Positions 8,296 through 16,884 of a stretch of DNA of 64,000 bases are shown one piece after another. Origin of the DNA: Pelagibaculum spongiae. GTDB lineage: Bacteria; Pseudomonadota; Gammaproteobacteria; Enterobacterales; Pelagibaculaceae. Each line of letters begins with the position of its first letter. Positions within the stretch are counted from its first letter, which is position 1. The notes beneath the pieces were generated by a model. The model saw only the letters and a list, made by a program, of their open reading frames with translations, was not told where the DNA came from and did no database searches. Made by a program: the position numbers and the translations under genes. Location of the stretch: assembly GCF_003097315.1 (NCBI RefSeq), contig NZ_QDDL01000001.1, forward strand, positions 1,302,001 through 1,366,000. The letters are read 5' to 3'.

Positions 8296-9660
8296 TTACT
8301 TCAGGAAAATAGAAGCGTCACCGGACTTTTTGGTCAGGCGGCCGTTTTCCATAAAGCCCATTTTTTCGCACCACAACTCAAACTCACGAATAGGTCTTTT
8401 GCCGAATAATTCGCGCATCGTTGCAACATCGTGATAACCAGTAGTCTGATACATCAACATAATGTCATCGCCAGCAGGAATGCCCATTAAATAGGTACAC
8501 CCAGCAGCGGTCAGTAATACCGCTAACGACTCGTTATCGTTCTGGTCTGTTTTCATATGGTTGGTGTAGCAAACGTCCACGCCCATTGGCAGGCCGTGCA
8601 TTTTGCCGCAGAAATGATCTTCCAAACCGGCACGAATAACCTGTTTGCCGTCATACAAATATTCCGGTCCAATAAAACCAACAACGGTATTTACTAGGAA
8701 AGGATTATAATGACGAGCCAAGCCATAACAGCGAGATTCCATGGTTTGCTGGTCAGCACCAAAATGCGCTTCAGAAGAAAGTTCCGCGCCTTGTCCTGTT
8801 TCGAAATACATAACATTCGGACCAGTACAAGTACCTTGACTTAGCATTAATTGTTCAGCATCGCTCAAGTTCTGAAGGTTAAAGCCAAAAGCTTCATTAC
8901 CTTTTTGCGAACCGGCAATCGACTGGAAAATCATATCGGCTGGAGCACCGCGCTGTACCGCTTCCATCTGGGTAGTCACGTGGGCTAATACACAATTCTG
9001 AGTTGGGATCTCCCAGCGCTGTTTGATTTCTTCAAATTGATGCAGGCAGCGATAAACACTATCAGCACTATCATCAACCGGATTCAAACCAATAACGGCA
9101 TCACCAATACCGTAACTCAAACCTTCCAGAGTTGAGATGCGAATGCCATCAACATCATCGGTAGTGTGATTTGGCTGCAAACGCGCTGAAAGTGTGCCGC
9201 GTTTACCAATCGTAGTATTACAAGTCGCCAACACTTCAATCTTGTTTGCTGAGTAAATTAAATCGGCATTAGTCATTAATTTACATACGGCAGCAATCAC
9301 TTCTGAAGTTAAGCCGCGACTGGCACGTAATAACATCTCGCCAGTAGTGTCGAAATCAAGAATCCACTCCCGAAGTTCGGAAACAGACCAGTTTTTCATC
9401 CCCGCATAGATTCTCTCGTTGATGTCATCCTGAATAATTCGGGTTACATCATCTATTTCGTAAGGAACTACAGGGTTGTTTCGAAGATCTGCTACGGTCA
9501 TGCGAGAGAGCACTTCCTTAGCGGCCACCATTTCGGTAATGGATTCTGCTGCTACACCGGCAAGAATATCACCAGAGCGAATCTCATTGGCCTTTGCGAG
9601 AACCTCTTTGATGCTAGCAAATTGGTATACCTTGCCAAACAATCTAGTTTTGAGTTGCAT
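8296..9660 (-). CDS. eutB: EutB, ethanolamine ammonia-lyase large subunit
   Basis: Catalytic large subunit (454 aa) of the B12-dependent ammonia-lyase and first gene of the operon. The start is the ATG at 9660: MQLKTRLFGKVYQF aligns with the known EutB N-terminus, and GAAGG precedes it. An upstream in-frame ATG at 9696 would add 12 residues, but these run into the palindromic repeat upstream. Conserved blocks include RSGDILAGVAAES (about 28-40), RLQPNHTTDDVDGI, NCVLAHVTTQ and DVCYTNHMKTDQND. It works with EutC here and with EutA encoded at 19547. Confidence 0.96.
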   Translation of the reverse strand: MQLKTRLFGKVYQFASIKEVLAKANEIRSGDILAGVAAESITEMVAAKEVLSRMTVADLRNNPVVPYEIDDVTRIIQDDINERIYAGMKNWSVSELREWILDFDTTGEMLLRASRGLTSEVIAAVCKLMTNADLIYSANKIEVLATCNTTIGKRGTLSARLQPNHTTDDVDGIRISTLEGLSYGIGDAVIGLNPVDDSADSVYRCLHQFEEIKQRWEIPTQNCVLAHVTTQMEAVQRGAPADMIFQSIAGSQKGNEAFGFNLQNLSDAEQLMLSQGTCTGPNVMYFETGQGAELSSEAHFGADQQTMESRCYGLARHYNPFLVNTVVGFIGPEYLYDGKQVIRAGLEDHFCGKMHGLPMGVDVCYTNHMKTDQNDNESLAVLLTAAGCTYLMGIPAGDDIMLMYQTTGYHDVATMRELFGKRPIREFELWCEKMGFMENGRLTKKSGDASIFLK

Positions 9661-9698
9661 GTTTCGGCCTTCGTGATAGGAGTCTAAATTCAACATCT

Positions 9699-9751
9699 GC
9701 CTATACCCAAACCACCTTAAATTCAGATTTTGAAGTAGTTTGGGTATAGGC
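9699..9751. repeat. TATACCC-type palindromic repeat in the eutB leader
   Basis: Perfect 14-bp inverted repeat GCCTATACCCAAAC (9699-9712) and its complement (9738-9751) with a 25-nt loop. The same TATACCCA...TGGGTATA ends recur at 37767-37851 and 61905-61952, so this is a dispersed family. It lies between the likely eut promoter and eutB and would form a hairpin in the mRNA leader. Confidence 0.75.
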
Positions 9752-10009
9752 CGATATAACAGGAGAAATTAGAGCACTATCGACTTAGACCTCTTGACTC
9801 AAGTCAGCCGACAAACTCTCACGAATTGCCGTAAATCAACAAATTTAATGGGTATTTATTCTTCACTTTTTAATTTTAAAACGATGCAAATGCAACCTAT
9901 TGCTTTTAAAAACTTTAATTAACAATCAGAAAAAAATAAAATTTATACGCAATTAAACATGAATGTTATGTGTATTTTTTACAACAATAAAACAAAGTTT
10001 ACACCGACG

Positions 10010-10026
10010 AACTGGTAAGACCAGTT
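10010..10026. promoter_or_regulatory. GntR/FadR-type operator upstream of the eut operon
   Basis: Perfect palindrome AACTGGTAAGACCAGTT. The core TGGT-N3-ACCA is the half-site arrangement of the FadR/PdhR branch of GntR regulators. It sits in the only long gap (9752-10108) between the signalling operon and eutB, about 350 nt upstream of eutB. Nothing else stands out in this gap except AT-rich DNA. No GntR gene lies in the window. Confidence 0.6.
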
Positions 10027-10108
10027 TGATAGTCAGAAAAATCCACTTGCGACAACAACAAAACGAAAGCTTCATTTGTTATGAACGAATTAAGCGCTAG
10101 TCAGGCAT

Positions 10109-10149
10109 AAAAAAACGCCATACTTTTGTTTTAACAAAAAATATGGCGC
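10109..10149 (-). terminator. Terminator of the CheX-like signalling operon
   Basis: CGCCATA (10116-10122) pairs with TATGGCG (10142-10148), and the loop holds a second pairing, TTTTGTT with AACAAAA. On the minus strand the stem is followed by a U-run (plus-strand A-run 10109-10114). It separates the signalling operon from the eut operon. Confidence 0.85.
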
Positions 10150-10189
10150 TGGCAACTCTAAGCTTTAATTCAAAAGCAACCAAATCTGG

Positions 10190-10642
10190 TTAACTGCTTT
10201 GCAAGCAGATCACTACCGATGCGCTATAAGACTTCCAGCTTATAGGTATAACGTATGAGCGTGTGTTTTGCGGCAAGTGAATTGCTGAAGGGTAACCTTC
10301 GACCACGACTGGAACGGATATCATAAACTCTTGACCAAACTCTCGCCGGGCATTGCCTGAAATGGTATTGGCAACTTCTCCAACAATATCAATAATATTG
10401 CCTTCAGATGTATCATTTTCACCAATACTCAACAGCAAGTGCTTCAGCAAAACTTTAGGCGCAGTAAAATAAACGCAGCCCTTGCTCGGGCCTGATACAC
10501 CGATAATTCCAGTATAATCAAGCGCTGCTGGCTTAGTATTATCAATTAAGTACGGTGTCCCAACGTTTACTTCTTTATCGGAGGTATGTTCGAAATACCG
10601 AATAACACCATCAATAAAAACCTGTAACACTGCTTCAGACAT
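10190..10642 (-). CDS. CheX-like phosphatase-domain protein
   Basis: 150-aa protein with a CheX fold. The helix DIVGEVANTISGNARREF (about 85-102) carries the ExxN pair (Glu89, Asn92) used by CheC/CheX/FliY phosphatases to dephosphorylate CheY-type receivers. It is the last gene of a three-gene operon and overlaps the receiver gene by 8 nt. The likely target is the receiver encoded directly upstream (inference). Such proteins also occur as output adaptors, so the activity needs testing. Confidence 0.8.
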   Translation of the reverse strand: MSEAVLQVFIDGVIRYFEHTSDKEVNVGTPYLIDNTKPAALDYTGIIGVSGPSKGCVYFTAPKVLLKHLLLSIGENDTSEGNIIDIVGEVANTISGNARREFGQEFMISVPVVVEGYPSAIHLPQNTRSYVIPISWKSYSASVVICLQSS

Positions 10643-11006
10643 CTAAATGCTCCGTCAATTCGATTAATGCTTCACTAAGCTGTTGCTCAGTAAATGGTTT
10701 AATTAGAAAACCTTGAGCGCCTTTTTCTAGTGCCTCAATCCCCGTCGCTTTGTCTGACAAAGCAGAAACCACCAGAATAGAAACATTTGGGTTGATTGCC
10801 ATTAAGTGCTGGATACAAGCGATGCCATCCATTTCTGGCATGGTGATATCCATGGTCACCACATCAGGCTGATGCACCTTGAACAAACTGACTGCTTCTT
10901 TGCCATTGCAAGCAGAAGCAACCATAGAAAACCTGCCAGAATCAAAAGCTCGCTGAATTTTATTTCGGATGATATTGGAATCATCGACCGTCATTAATTT
11001 AAGCAT
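10635..11006 (-). CDS. CheY-like single-domain response regulator
   Basis: A stand-alone receiver domain of 123 aa without an output domain. Asp53 (in TMDITMPEMDG) is the phosphorylation site; Asp8/Asp9 form the acidic pocket, Ser81 is the switch residue, and Lys103 lies in LIKPF. It overlaps the kinase gene by 8 nt and the CheX-like gene by 8 nt, which indicates tight co-translation. The kinase upstream is the expected phosphodonor and the CheX-like protein the expected phosphatase. The output is unknown. Confidence 0.92.
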   Translation of the reverse strand: MLKLMTVDDSNIIRNKIQRAFDSGRFSMVASACNGKEAVSLFKVHQPDVVTMDITMPEMDGIACIQHLMAINPNVSILVVSALSDKATGIEALEKGAQGFLIKPFTEQQLSEALIELTEHLDV

Positions 11007-13158
11007 TTACAGCAATCTCTCCAATATTCCCCGTCATTTCAATCTCATCAACTATTTCAATGCCTGCAAGTTGTGGTGGAATCGAAATCGAGAAGGTACT
11101 ACCAACGCCTTTTCTAAAACCAACTGTCATTTTTCCGGCCAACTCATTGACCATGTCTTTAACTGCAACCATTCCTACGCCGCGGCCTGAATCACTATCA
11201 ACCTGACCTTGAGTAGACAGATCTGGCTCGAAGATCATCGAGATAAGCTGCTTGTGATCCATTCTTGCTGCTTGTGCTTCGTCAGCAATTCCTGCCTCAA
11301 TAGCACGCGCTCGAATTGCTTCTAAATTGAAACCAGCACCGTCATCCTGGAATACATATTCATACGAACCATCATTACGCTTGGCAAAACGAACTAATAT
11401 TTTTCCAACCGGTTTCTTACTTGCCTGAATACGCTGATCTGGTAGTTCAATACCATGGCTGATTGCATTGCGAATAAATTGAATGGTGATCGAATTAAGC
11501 TTTTGCAGTAAATCCTGTTCTAGAACATGATCATTCAATCCTGCATGAATCAGTTCGACTTGTTTTCCTTGTCTCGCTGCTACTGAAGCAGTTAACTCAT
11601 GTAAGTGATCCCAATTATGGCGATCTGACATGGCCACTTTTTGATTACAATCTTCAGTAGATTTATCTGCCACCAGCCTCAATTTATCGACCAGCTTTTC
11701 AGTTGCTTCGGTCTGATCCATCATTCGATCAAGCATTACGGTTAGCTTAAGGAAGTCATTACCAGTCAAGTCAGCTTTGCCTTTCAAGGCTGCAATCTGA
11801 TCTTCAAAGTCATGGGCAAGCGACACAAACTGATCAAGGCTTAATGCCGATGATTCACCTTTAAAACCATGAACCAAAGCGCCAATCGCATTGGCTTTGT
11901 CTTGCAGTTGTGAACGTGACTTAGAGCTTTCTCGTAAAACCTCATTTATTTGTTCAAAGGTTTTATAAGAGTTATCGATAAACATCAGTAACATATCAAA
12001 ATCAGCATGAATAATAGAAGTCAGCATTTCCATTTGCTGCTCACCTTGCTGTTTGGCTGACTCCAACTCTTTAGCTAGCTGAACTTGGCGCGTGATATCA
12101 CTAACGGTAACTAATATGTTCAAGCTGGAATCTTCAGAATGAACCCGCGAAAAAGAAAACTTGATAAATTTACTTTCATACACGCCTTCATCATTAGAAA
12201 TATGAATTTCAACTTCATTTAATGGATTCAAGTCACCAATCAGGCTTGCCTTAACATTAGGCCGGAACAGTAGCTTGATAAAACTATGTGCCGTTGATAG
12301 ATCTTTTTCAGAAACCACATTTTTTAACAACGAATCAAACGATTGACCTGGAAAATCATCTCGCCCAAAAATGGTCTTCAATTCTCGCGAATGCTGCTCA
12401 CCAATAATCAAATCGTTATCCAGCAGAAATAAACCTTCGTTTACCGTATCAAGAATTTCCTGCGTTTCACCCCGCGCCGCATCAACTCGCTCGTCCGACT
12501 CTCTTAACTGCCGAACAAAGTGAAACATGATGATGAAGAAGTTGATGATTGCCAGCGAGATACCAATAGTCTGGATAATTCGCAAACGAGTGGCTTTGGA
12601 ACTGGCGACTTGCTCCAAATCAGTGGTTAAGGTGTTCATCAGTTTCAATAAAACCAGGTTTTTTTGGCTGCCATATTCAATGGCTTCTTCCAGCCGCTCA
12701 CTAAAAAAACCTAGGTTTTCTATCGGATTAACCGACAGTAAGTCATCAACCTTTTCCAAATAAGGCTGCCAGATTTGCCCAGCATCAATTACCGCCAGCC
12801 GACCTTCTTCAGAGTCCACTCGATTGATTTCAACCTGACTACCCGCAGTACCTAGAGTATTTCCACCAGTTCGAAAGGCTTCTAACGTGGTATCAAATAA
12901 AACCGTGGTATTGCGTAGTTCATTGATTGCTTCTACTACCGACTCATCGGCATCTTGCGATACTTTAATATCCAACAATGACTTCATCATCCGCTGGGAA
13001 AGCATCCGCTGACGACCCGCAACGTTTACACCCACCGCATCATCGGCAATTTCAAATGAAATATAGAAATTCAGCAGCAAAACCGATGCATCTAGTAAAA
13101 GAAATAAGGCAACTGAGACAATTATTCCTTTATATTTTCCGTAATCAGATATCCGCAT
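10999..13158 (-). CDS. Membrane sensor kinase, CheA-like (PilJ-type sensor, PAS, Hpt, HATPase)
   Basis: 719-aa hybrid of a sensor and a CheA-type kinase. Transmembrane helices at about 11-33 and 193-215 flank a periplasmic domain carrying the PilJ/NarX-type signature NVAGRQRMLSQRM (about 45-57). A PAS-like domain follows (about 228-355), then an Hpt-like domain with the phospho-acceptor motif HGFKG (His430), and a CheA-type ATPase: N box NAISHGIE (564-571), G1 DDGAGF (605-610), G2 GRGVGM (658-663). No CheW-like domain is visible at the C-terminus. It resembles stand-alone kinases that signal through a CheY-type partner. Ligand and output are unknown. Confidence 0.88.
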   Translation of the reverse strand: MRISDYGKYKGIIVSVALFLLLDASVLLLNFYISFEIADDAVGVNVAGRQRMLSQRMMKSLLDIKVSQDADESVVEAINELRNTTVLFDTTLEAFRTGGNTLGTAGSQVEINRVDSEEGRLAVIDAGQIWQPYLEKVDDLLSVNPIENLGFFSERLEEAIEYGSQKNLVLLKLMNTLTTDLEQVASSKATRLRIIQTIGISLAIINFFIIMFHFVRQLRESDERVDAARGETQEILDTVNEGLFLLDNDLIIGEQHSRELKTIFGRDDFPGQSFDSLLKNVVSEKDLSTAHSFIKLLFRPNVKASLIGDLNPLNEVEIHISNDEGVYESKFIKFSFSRVHSEDSSLNILVTVSDITRQVQLAKELESAKQQGEQQMEMLTSIIHADFDMLLMFIDNSYKTFEQINEVLRESSKSRSQLQDKANAIGALVHGFKGESSALSLDQFVSLAHDFEDQIAALKGKADLTGNDFLKLTVMLDRMMDQTEATEKLVDKLRLVADKSTEDCNQKVAMSDRHNWDHLHELTASVAARQGKQVELIHAGLNDHVLEQDLLQKLNSITIQFIRNAISHGIELPDQRIQASKKPVGKILVRFAKRNDGSYEYVFQDDGAGFNLEAIRARAIEAGIADEAQAARMDHKQLISMIFEPDLSTQGQVDSDSGRGVGMVAVKDMVNELAGKMTVGFRKGVGSTFSISIPPQLAGIEIVDEIEMTGNIGEIAVNA

Positions 13159-13525
13159 AACAACCCCACGTTACTAACATTAATTTGCTCCTGTTACTTG
13201 TTTTTTAAGCAGAAACCAACTGAACCTGAATTCGCATTACTGATAGTTTTTTTCAGCCAGCAAAAAAATAAACAACTCTATAAGATGAGTTTTATTTACC
13301 TGTTTTATTGTTGGTCAATCAGATAACTCAAAAGCAACCTCCATTAAGAGACTTATGGGCTTTCCTTTTGAGCGGCTGCGAATATTCACCAAAATAGGTC
13401 GTCTGCCATGGATGCGGATCAAGGGAGAATTAAAGCTTACCGAGCAATATTGAAAAATGAGCTCTAGCTAACAGTTTTACTAACACAAGTTGACTTGAGC
13501 TTGATTTCGTTTTTCTCTTTTTCAT
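13159..13525. other. Intergenic region, nothing recognised
   Basis: 367 bp of AT-rich DNA between the kinase operon, whose promoter must lie here, and the terminator of the next minus-strand operon. No small gene, operator or repeat was identified. Confidence 0.4.
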
Positions 13526-13551
13526 AAAAAAGCCCCGGCAAACCGAGGCTT
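13526..13551 (-). terminator. Terminator of the zinc-uptake-type operon
   Basis: AAGCCCCGG (13530-13538) pairs with CCGAGGCTT (13543-13551) with one mismatch and a CAAA loop. On the minus strand a U-run follows (plus-strand A-run 13526-13530). Confidence 0.8.
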
Positions 13552-13575
13552 ATGCAACAAAAAGATGACTAAGCG

Positions 13576-14094
13576 TTATTTTATTTCAGGTTGGTAAGCT
13601 TCTATTTTGGTGACATCAATTGAATAGAGCGCTTCCGCATATTCTGTCTGCTTGCTGGATGCGCTCAGCACACCATAGACCCAAAAGGGCTCCCAACCTT
13701 TGTCAGAATACGCCTTCCCTTCGGCATACTTCATGTAAACCATTTGGTTGGCTGGCGGTGGTGGTGTGTGAATGCAAGCGCCCACTGTTGGCACCAAAAG
13801 GAATTCAGTTGCTTTCCCAGCATCACCGGCAGCTAACGGCACTAGGTAACCTGGAATACGAACCAGTTGCCCATTCAATTCTGGCAGCACCTTGAGCCCG
13901 AGCTCTTGGAGATAGTCTCGCAGTTCTATCGGTGTAATTTTTTGCTCATCAAAACGTTTTTTGATTTCTTCTGAAACCGGTGGCCGCATTTGATCCCAGT
14001 AAAGGGTTTTAACCTTAATTGCATCATCTGCCGCAAATAACGAAAAAGACGAAAATAGCGGCAACAGCAGCAAACTTAATAAAATAGCTCTCAC
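13576..14094 (-). CDS. DUF3299 periplasmic protein of a zinc-uptake-type cluster
   Basis: 172 aa with a signal peptide cleaved after about SLFA. The DUF3299 hallmark is present: RIPGYLVPL, then FLLVPTVGACIHTPPPPANQMVY, broken here to stay short, around residues 78-120. The Cys-His-Pro stretch may bind metal (inference). Members sit next to ZrgA-type proteins and ABC genes in vibrios and other gammaproteobacteria. I use the GTG at 14094, since GAGAGG lies 6 nt before it, whereas the upstream TTG directly abuts that site. It is the last gene of the four-gene operon. Confidence 0.8.
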   Translation of the reverse strand: MRAILLSLLLLPLFSSFSLFAADDAIKVKTLYWDQMRPPVSEEIKKRFDEQKITPIELRDYLQELGLKVLPELNGQLVRIPGYLVPLAAGDAGKATEFLLVPTVGACIHTPPPPANQMVYMKYAEGKAYSDKGWEPFWVYGVLSASSKQTEYAEALYSIDVTKIEAYQPEIK

Positions 14095-14172
14095 AATCAA
14101 CCTCTCACTCTTGAATTCATTTAATCCACTTAATCCCGCGACTTAACAACGCAGGCTTGTCATCACCAGCCG

Positions 14173-15429
14173 TTAATAATGCAAACTTAAACCATCTGAA
14201 AGTGCGTTTCGGTAGGCGCGCCAAGCAGGAATAAAACCAACTAAAGCAGCACCGGCCAGCACACCAGACAACATGAGCCATTCACTCTGACGAGGCCAGT
14301 CAAAGCCGACGGTAATACCGTATTGGCTTTGTAATAGCGGCCCGAGCAACCCCAGCAACAAATATAAACTGGCTAGCCCTGCCAAGCAGCCAATCAATCC
14401 GTAAAAAAGTGCTTCTAATTCCAGCAGTATGAAAATATGTAGCGGCCTAGCGCCAACTGCTCGCAAAATCGCCATTTCTCTACGCCGTTCATTCAGGGAG
14501 GTTAAAATTGCCGTTAGCATGCCCGACAACCCAGCTACCACCACCAACAGTGAAATCGCCAACAGTATTTTTTCCACCACACTAATCAATTGCCATAACT
14601 GCTGTAGCGTAACACCGGGTAAAACAGCCATTAATGGCTCACCCGAATATTCATTAATCCAACGCTGTACCGAAAATGCCGCAATTCGAGACTTCAAACC
14701 AACAAAAGCCGCAGTAACGGCTTTCGGTTGCAGATCCATTTGTTTAACTCGATCTGCTGAAATCGAAAAGCCTGGTATTGCTGGCGCACCATCTAGCCAA
14801 TCAATGTGTAGCGCTTCTATTCCTTGTAGCGATACCAAAATAGCCCGATCAAGCGGCGTACCTGTTCGCTGTAAAATGCCTGAAACAGAAAACGGTTTGT
14901 CCTGATGCTGTTGCAGAGAATTTTTCTCAACACCATGGCTGAGTACAATTTTTTGATCAATTTGATAGTTCAGCTGGCTGGCAACATCAGCACCTAAAAC
15001 TGCTTGAAACACCCCATCGAATGTTTGCCCCTGAGCAAAAGTTAGCGATTGCTTATTACCAAATTTATAGCGTTTAAAAATATTCTTTTCGGTGCCGACA
15101 ACCCTAAAACCCTGGTGCGAATCACCAAGCGACAAAGGCACCACCCAGTCAACTTTTTTTTGCTTGCGAATCGCTTCAATTGAAGACCAGCGCATATTGT
15201 TAGTGGCATCTCCTATGTGAAACACCGAGTACAGCAACAACTGAATGCCACCTGAGCGAGCGCCCACTAACAAATCAGTGCCCGCGATGGTACGAGTAAA
15301 GTTATCTCTCGCCTCATAACGCATTCGTTCGACACCTAACAATAAAACCACGCTAATGGTGATTGAAAAAATGGTTAGAGCGGCGGTCAATCGTCGGTTC
15401 CACAGGCTTTGCAATGCAAGTTTAAACAT
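14173..15429 (-). CDS. ABC transporter permease, FtsX/MacB type
   Basis: 418 aa. It has an N-terminal membrane helix (about 17-35), a large periplasmic MacB-like domain, and three C-terminal helices with the FtsX signature (LNERRREMAILRAVGA, about 312-327). The ATG at 15429 overlaps the ATPase stop as TGATG, so the two are translationally coupled. FtsX-type permeases usually work by mechanotransmission rather than classical import. The cluster with ZrgA and DUF3299 nevertheless points to metal handling. Confidence 0.88.
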   Translation of the reverse strand: MFKLALQSLWNRRLTAALTIFSITISVVLLLGVERMRYEARDNFTRTIAGTDLLVGARSGGIQLLLYSVFHIGDATNNMRWSSIEAIRKQKKVDWVVPLSLGDSHQGFRVVGTEKNIFKRYKFGNKQSLTFAQGQTFDGVFQAVLGADVASQLNYQIDQKIVLSHGVEKNSLQQHQDKPFSVSGILQRTGTPLDRAILVSLQGIEALHIDWLDGAPAIPGFSISADRVKQMDLQPKAVTAAFVGLKSRIAAFSVQRWINEYSGEPLMAVLPGVTLQQLWQLISVVEKILLAISLLVVVAGLSGMLTAILTSLNERRREMAILRAVGARPLHIFILLELEALFYGLIGCLAGLASLYLLLGLLGPLLQSQYGITVGFDWPRQSEWLMLSGVLAGAALVGFIPAWRAYRNALSDGLSLHY

Positions 15430-16190
15430 CAAATAATCTCCCGTTGTGGCTGGAAGCTCTTATTGATGTCCCCTAAAGAAATGCATCGATCAAAGCCTTT
15501 CTCCAAACTCGGATCATGACTGACAAACATCAGCGCACAATCGCTGCGCTGGCATTGTTCAAATAACAAATCCATAAAGGCATTTCGGCTGGAATGATCT
15601 AAAGCGGAAGTGGGCTCATCGGCAATTAACAAACCCGGATTGCCGATTAATGCTCTGGCAACTGCAACGCGTTGCTGCTGGCCAATACTCAATTGCTGTA
15701 CCGGTCGATCATGCAAGTTTTCAGACAAGCCAAGCCCGGTTAAAAGTACCGAAGCGGCTTGAGATATCGAACCATGTTCAGCAATTGCTGCTTTTTTTCG
15801 ACGAGCAGAAAACTGGCAACTCAGCAAAACATTGTCACGCATGGTTAGCCAAGGCATTAGATTAAATTGCTGAAAAACGAACCCGATATGATCCGCACGA
15901 AATTTATCTTTTGCCGAAGGGCTTAAATCAGCCAATGGTTGGCCAAACAAAGATAATTCGCCTTGATAGCCTTGTAGTATTCCACCAATCAAACTCAATA
16001 AAGTTGTTTTGCCACTTCCACTTGGCCCGCGTAAGAATAATTTCTCACCACGCGCCAATGATAGATGCGGAATATCCAGCAAATAGAGTGACGCAGCTAA
16101 CTCAGGGTTAACTGCTGATTTTGAATCAGCTGCTTTGCCCGAATTCCAAGCAAAGCGCAGCTGATTAATTTCCAATACAGATGATGTCAT
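15429..16190 (-). CDS. ABC transporter ATPase of the zinc-uptake-type cluster
   Basis: 253-aa ATPase of the LolD/MacB type. The Walker A motif is GPSGSGKTTL (about 57-66), the signature is LSIGQQQR with Ile replacing the usual second Gly region, and Walker B is LLIADEPTSAL. An insert rich in Ala and Ser precedes the signature. I choose the ATG at 16190, 2 nt after the zrgA stop; the TTG two codons upstream would overlap that stop. It pairs with the FtsX-like permease that follows. Confidence 0.9.
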   Translation of the reverse strand: MTSSVLEINQLRFAWNSGKAADSKSAVNPELAASLYLLDIPHLSLARGEKLFLRGPSGSGKTTLLSLIGGILQGYQGELSLFGQPLADLSPSAKDKFRADHIGFVFQQFNLMPWLTMRDNVLLSCQFSARRKKAAIAEHGSISQAASVLLTGLGLSENLHDRPVQQLSIGQQQRVAVARALIGNPGLLIADEPTSALDHSSRNAFMDLLFEQCQRSDCALMFVSHDPSLEKGFDRCISLGDINKSFQPQREII

Positions 16191-16192
16191 TT

Positions 16193-16831
16193 TCAAAAGT
16201 TGAACTGGTTATTTTTAGCCGTTAACTGACCTAGTTTTTGCCCTGCTGGCAACAAGATGCGTAGCTTCAATTGCTGACTGCCCGGAAAGCGCTCAAACAG
16301 CTTACTGGTCAGACTGTTGATTTGCTCAGGCTGCTGACATTGATACAACCAGCTGGCATGAAATTCTATATGACCAGCTTCTTCGTGATCGACATGGTCT
16401 TTGTGTTCGTCATGATCTTTGTGTTCTTCATGATCTTCGTGATCGACATGGTCTTTGTGTTCGTCATGATCTTTGTGTTCGTCATGGTCTTTGTGTTCTT
16501 CATGCCCATGATCATCTTCACCTTCCGTTTCAATTTCAGCCTCGGCCTCAACTAGCTGGCAATTGGCTTGCGCGTTGAAACTGAACCATTGCTGCTTTAA
16601 TAGTGCAACCGCCTGATGCGCTTTAGATTTCTGTTGATCTGTTTTAAGTTGTTCAAAACCGAGTAAGTCTTGACCAGGAACCCGCAGCTCCATTAAAACG
16701 CTGTTGCCTTCCACGGCTACATCTAGACTGCCAGCACCATGTTGGTGGGCAGAAAGATTGTCGGCGGCATAAGCAACCGATGCAGTGGTCATTAAAACAA
16801 CAGCCGCTACCAACTTAAAACAGGCTTTCAT
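16193..16831 (-). CDS. zrgA: ZrgA-like periplasmic zinc-binding protein (DUF2796), His-rich
   Basis: 212-aa exported protein; the signal peptide ends near VAYAAD. The mature N-terminus has HQHGAGSLDVAVEG, typical of the DUF2796/ZrgA family. Residues about 106-152 are a His/Asp/Glu/Lys-rich loop built from repeats such as EHKDH and DHVDHE, which should chelate zinc or similar metals. The start is the ATG at 16831, with GGAG 8 nt upstream, rather than earlier TTG codons. The gene heads an operon with an ABC pair and a DUF3299 protein, as in the zrg zinc-uptake genes of Vibrio. A Zur-like box lies just upstream. Confidence 0.85.
   Translation of the reverse strand: MKACFKLVAAVVLMTTASVAYAADNLSAHQHGAGSLDVAVEGNSVLMELRVPGQDLLGFEQLKTDQQKSKAHQAVALLKQQWFSFNAQANCQLVEAEAEIETEGEDDHGHEEHKDHDEHKDHDEHKDHVDHEDHEEHKDHDEHKDHVDHEEAGHIEFHASWLYQCQQPEQINSLTSKLFERFPGSQQLKLRILLPAGQKLGQLTAKNNQFNF
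16381..16505. repeat. Short tandem repeats encoding the His-rich loop of ZrgA
   Basis: About 125 bp made of near-identical 15-bp units encoding EHKDH-like pentapeptides on the minus strand, interleaved with DHVDHE variants. In-frame unit gain or loss would change the number of metal-binding histidines without breaking the gene. Confidence 0.8.
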
Positions 16832-16865
16832 CAACAAGACTCCAAATCATCAACATAGACTAATT

Positions 16866-16878
16866 GTTATAATATAAC
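16866..16878 (-). promoter_or_regulatory. Zur-like operator upstream of zrgA
   Basis: Perfect palindrome GTTATAATATAAC, matching the core of the gammaproteobacterial Zur box (recalled as ATGTTATAnTATAACAT). It lies about 35 nt upstream of the zrgA start, overlapping the likely promoter, so zinc repression is expected. No zur gene is in the window. Confidence 0.75.
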
Positions 16879-16884
16879 GTTGCG

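Noticed and set aside
9752-10108. Cobalamin riboswitch or sigma-54 promoter before eutB
   Set aside because: I searched by eye for a B12-box-like segment and for GG-N10-GC pairs and found neither.
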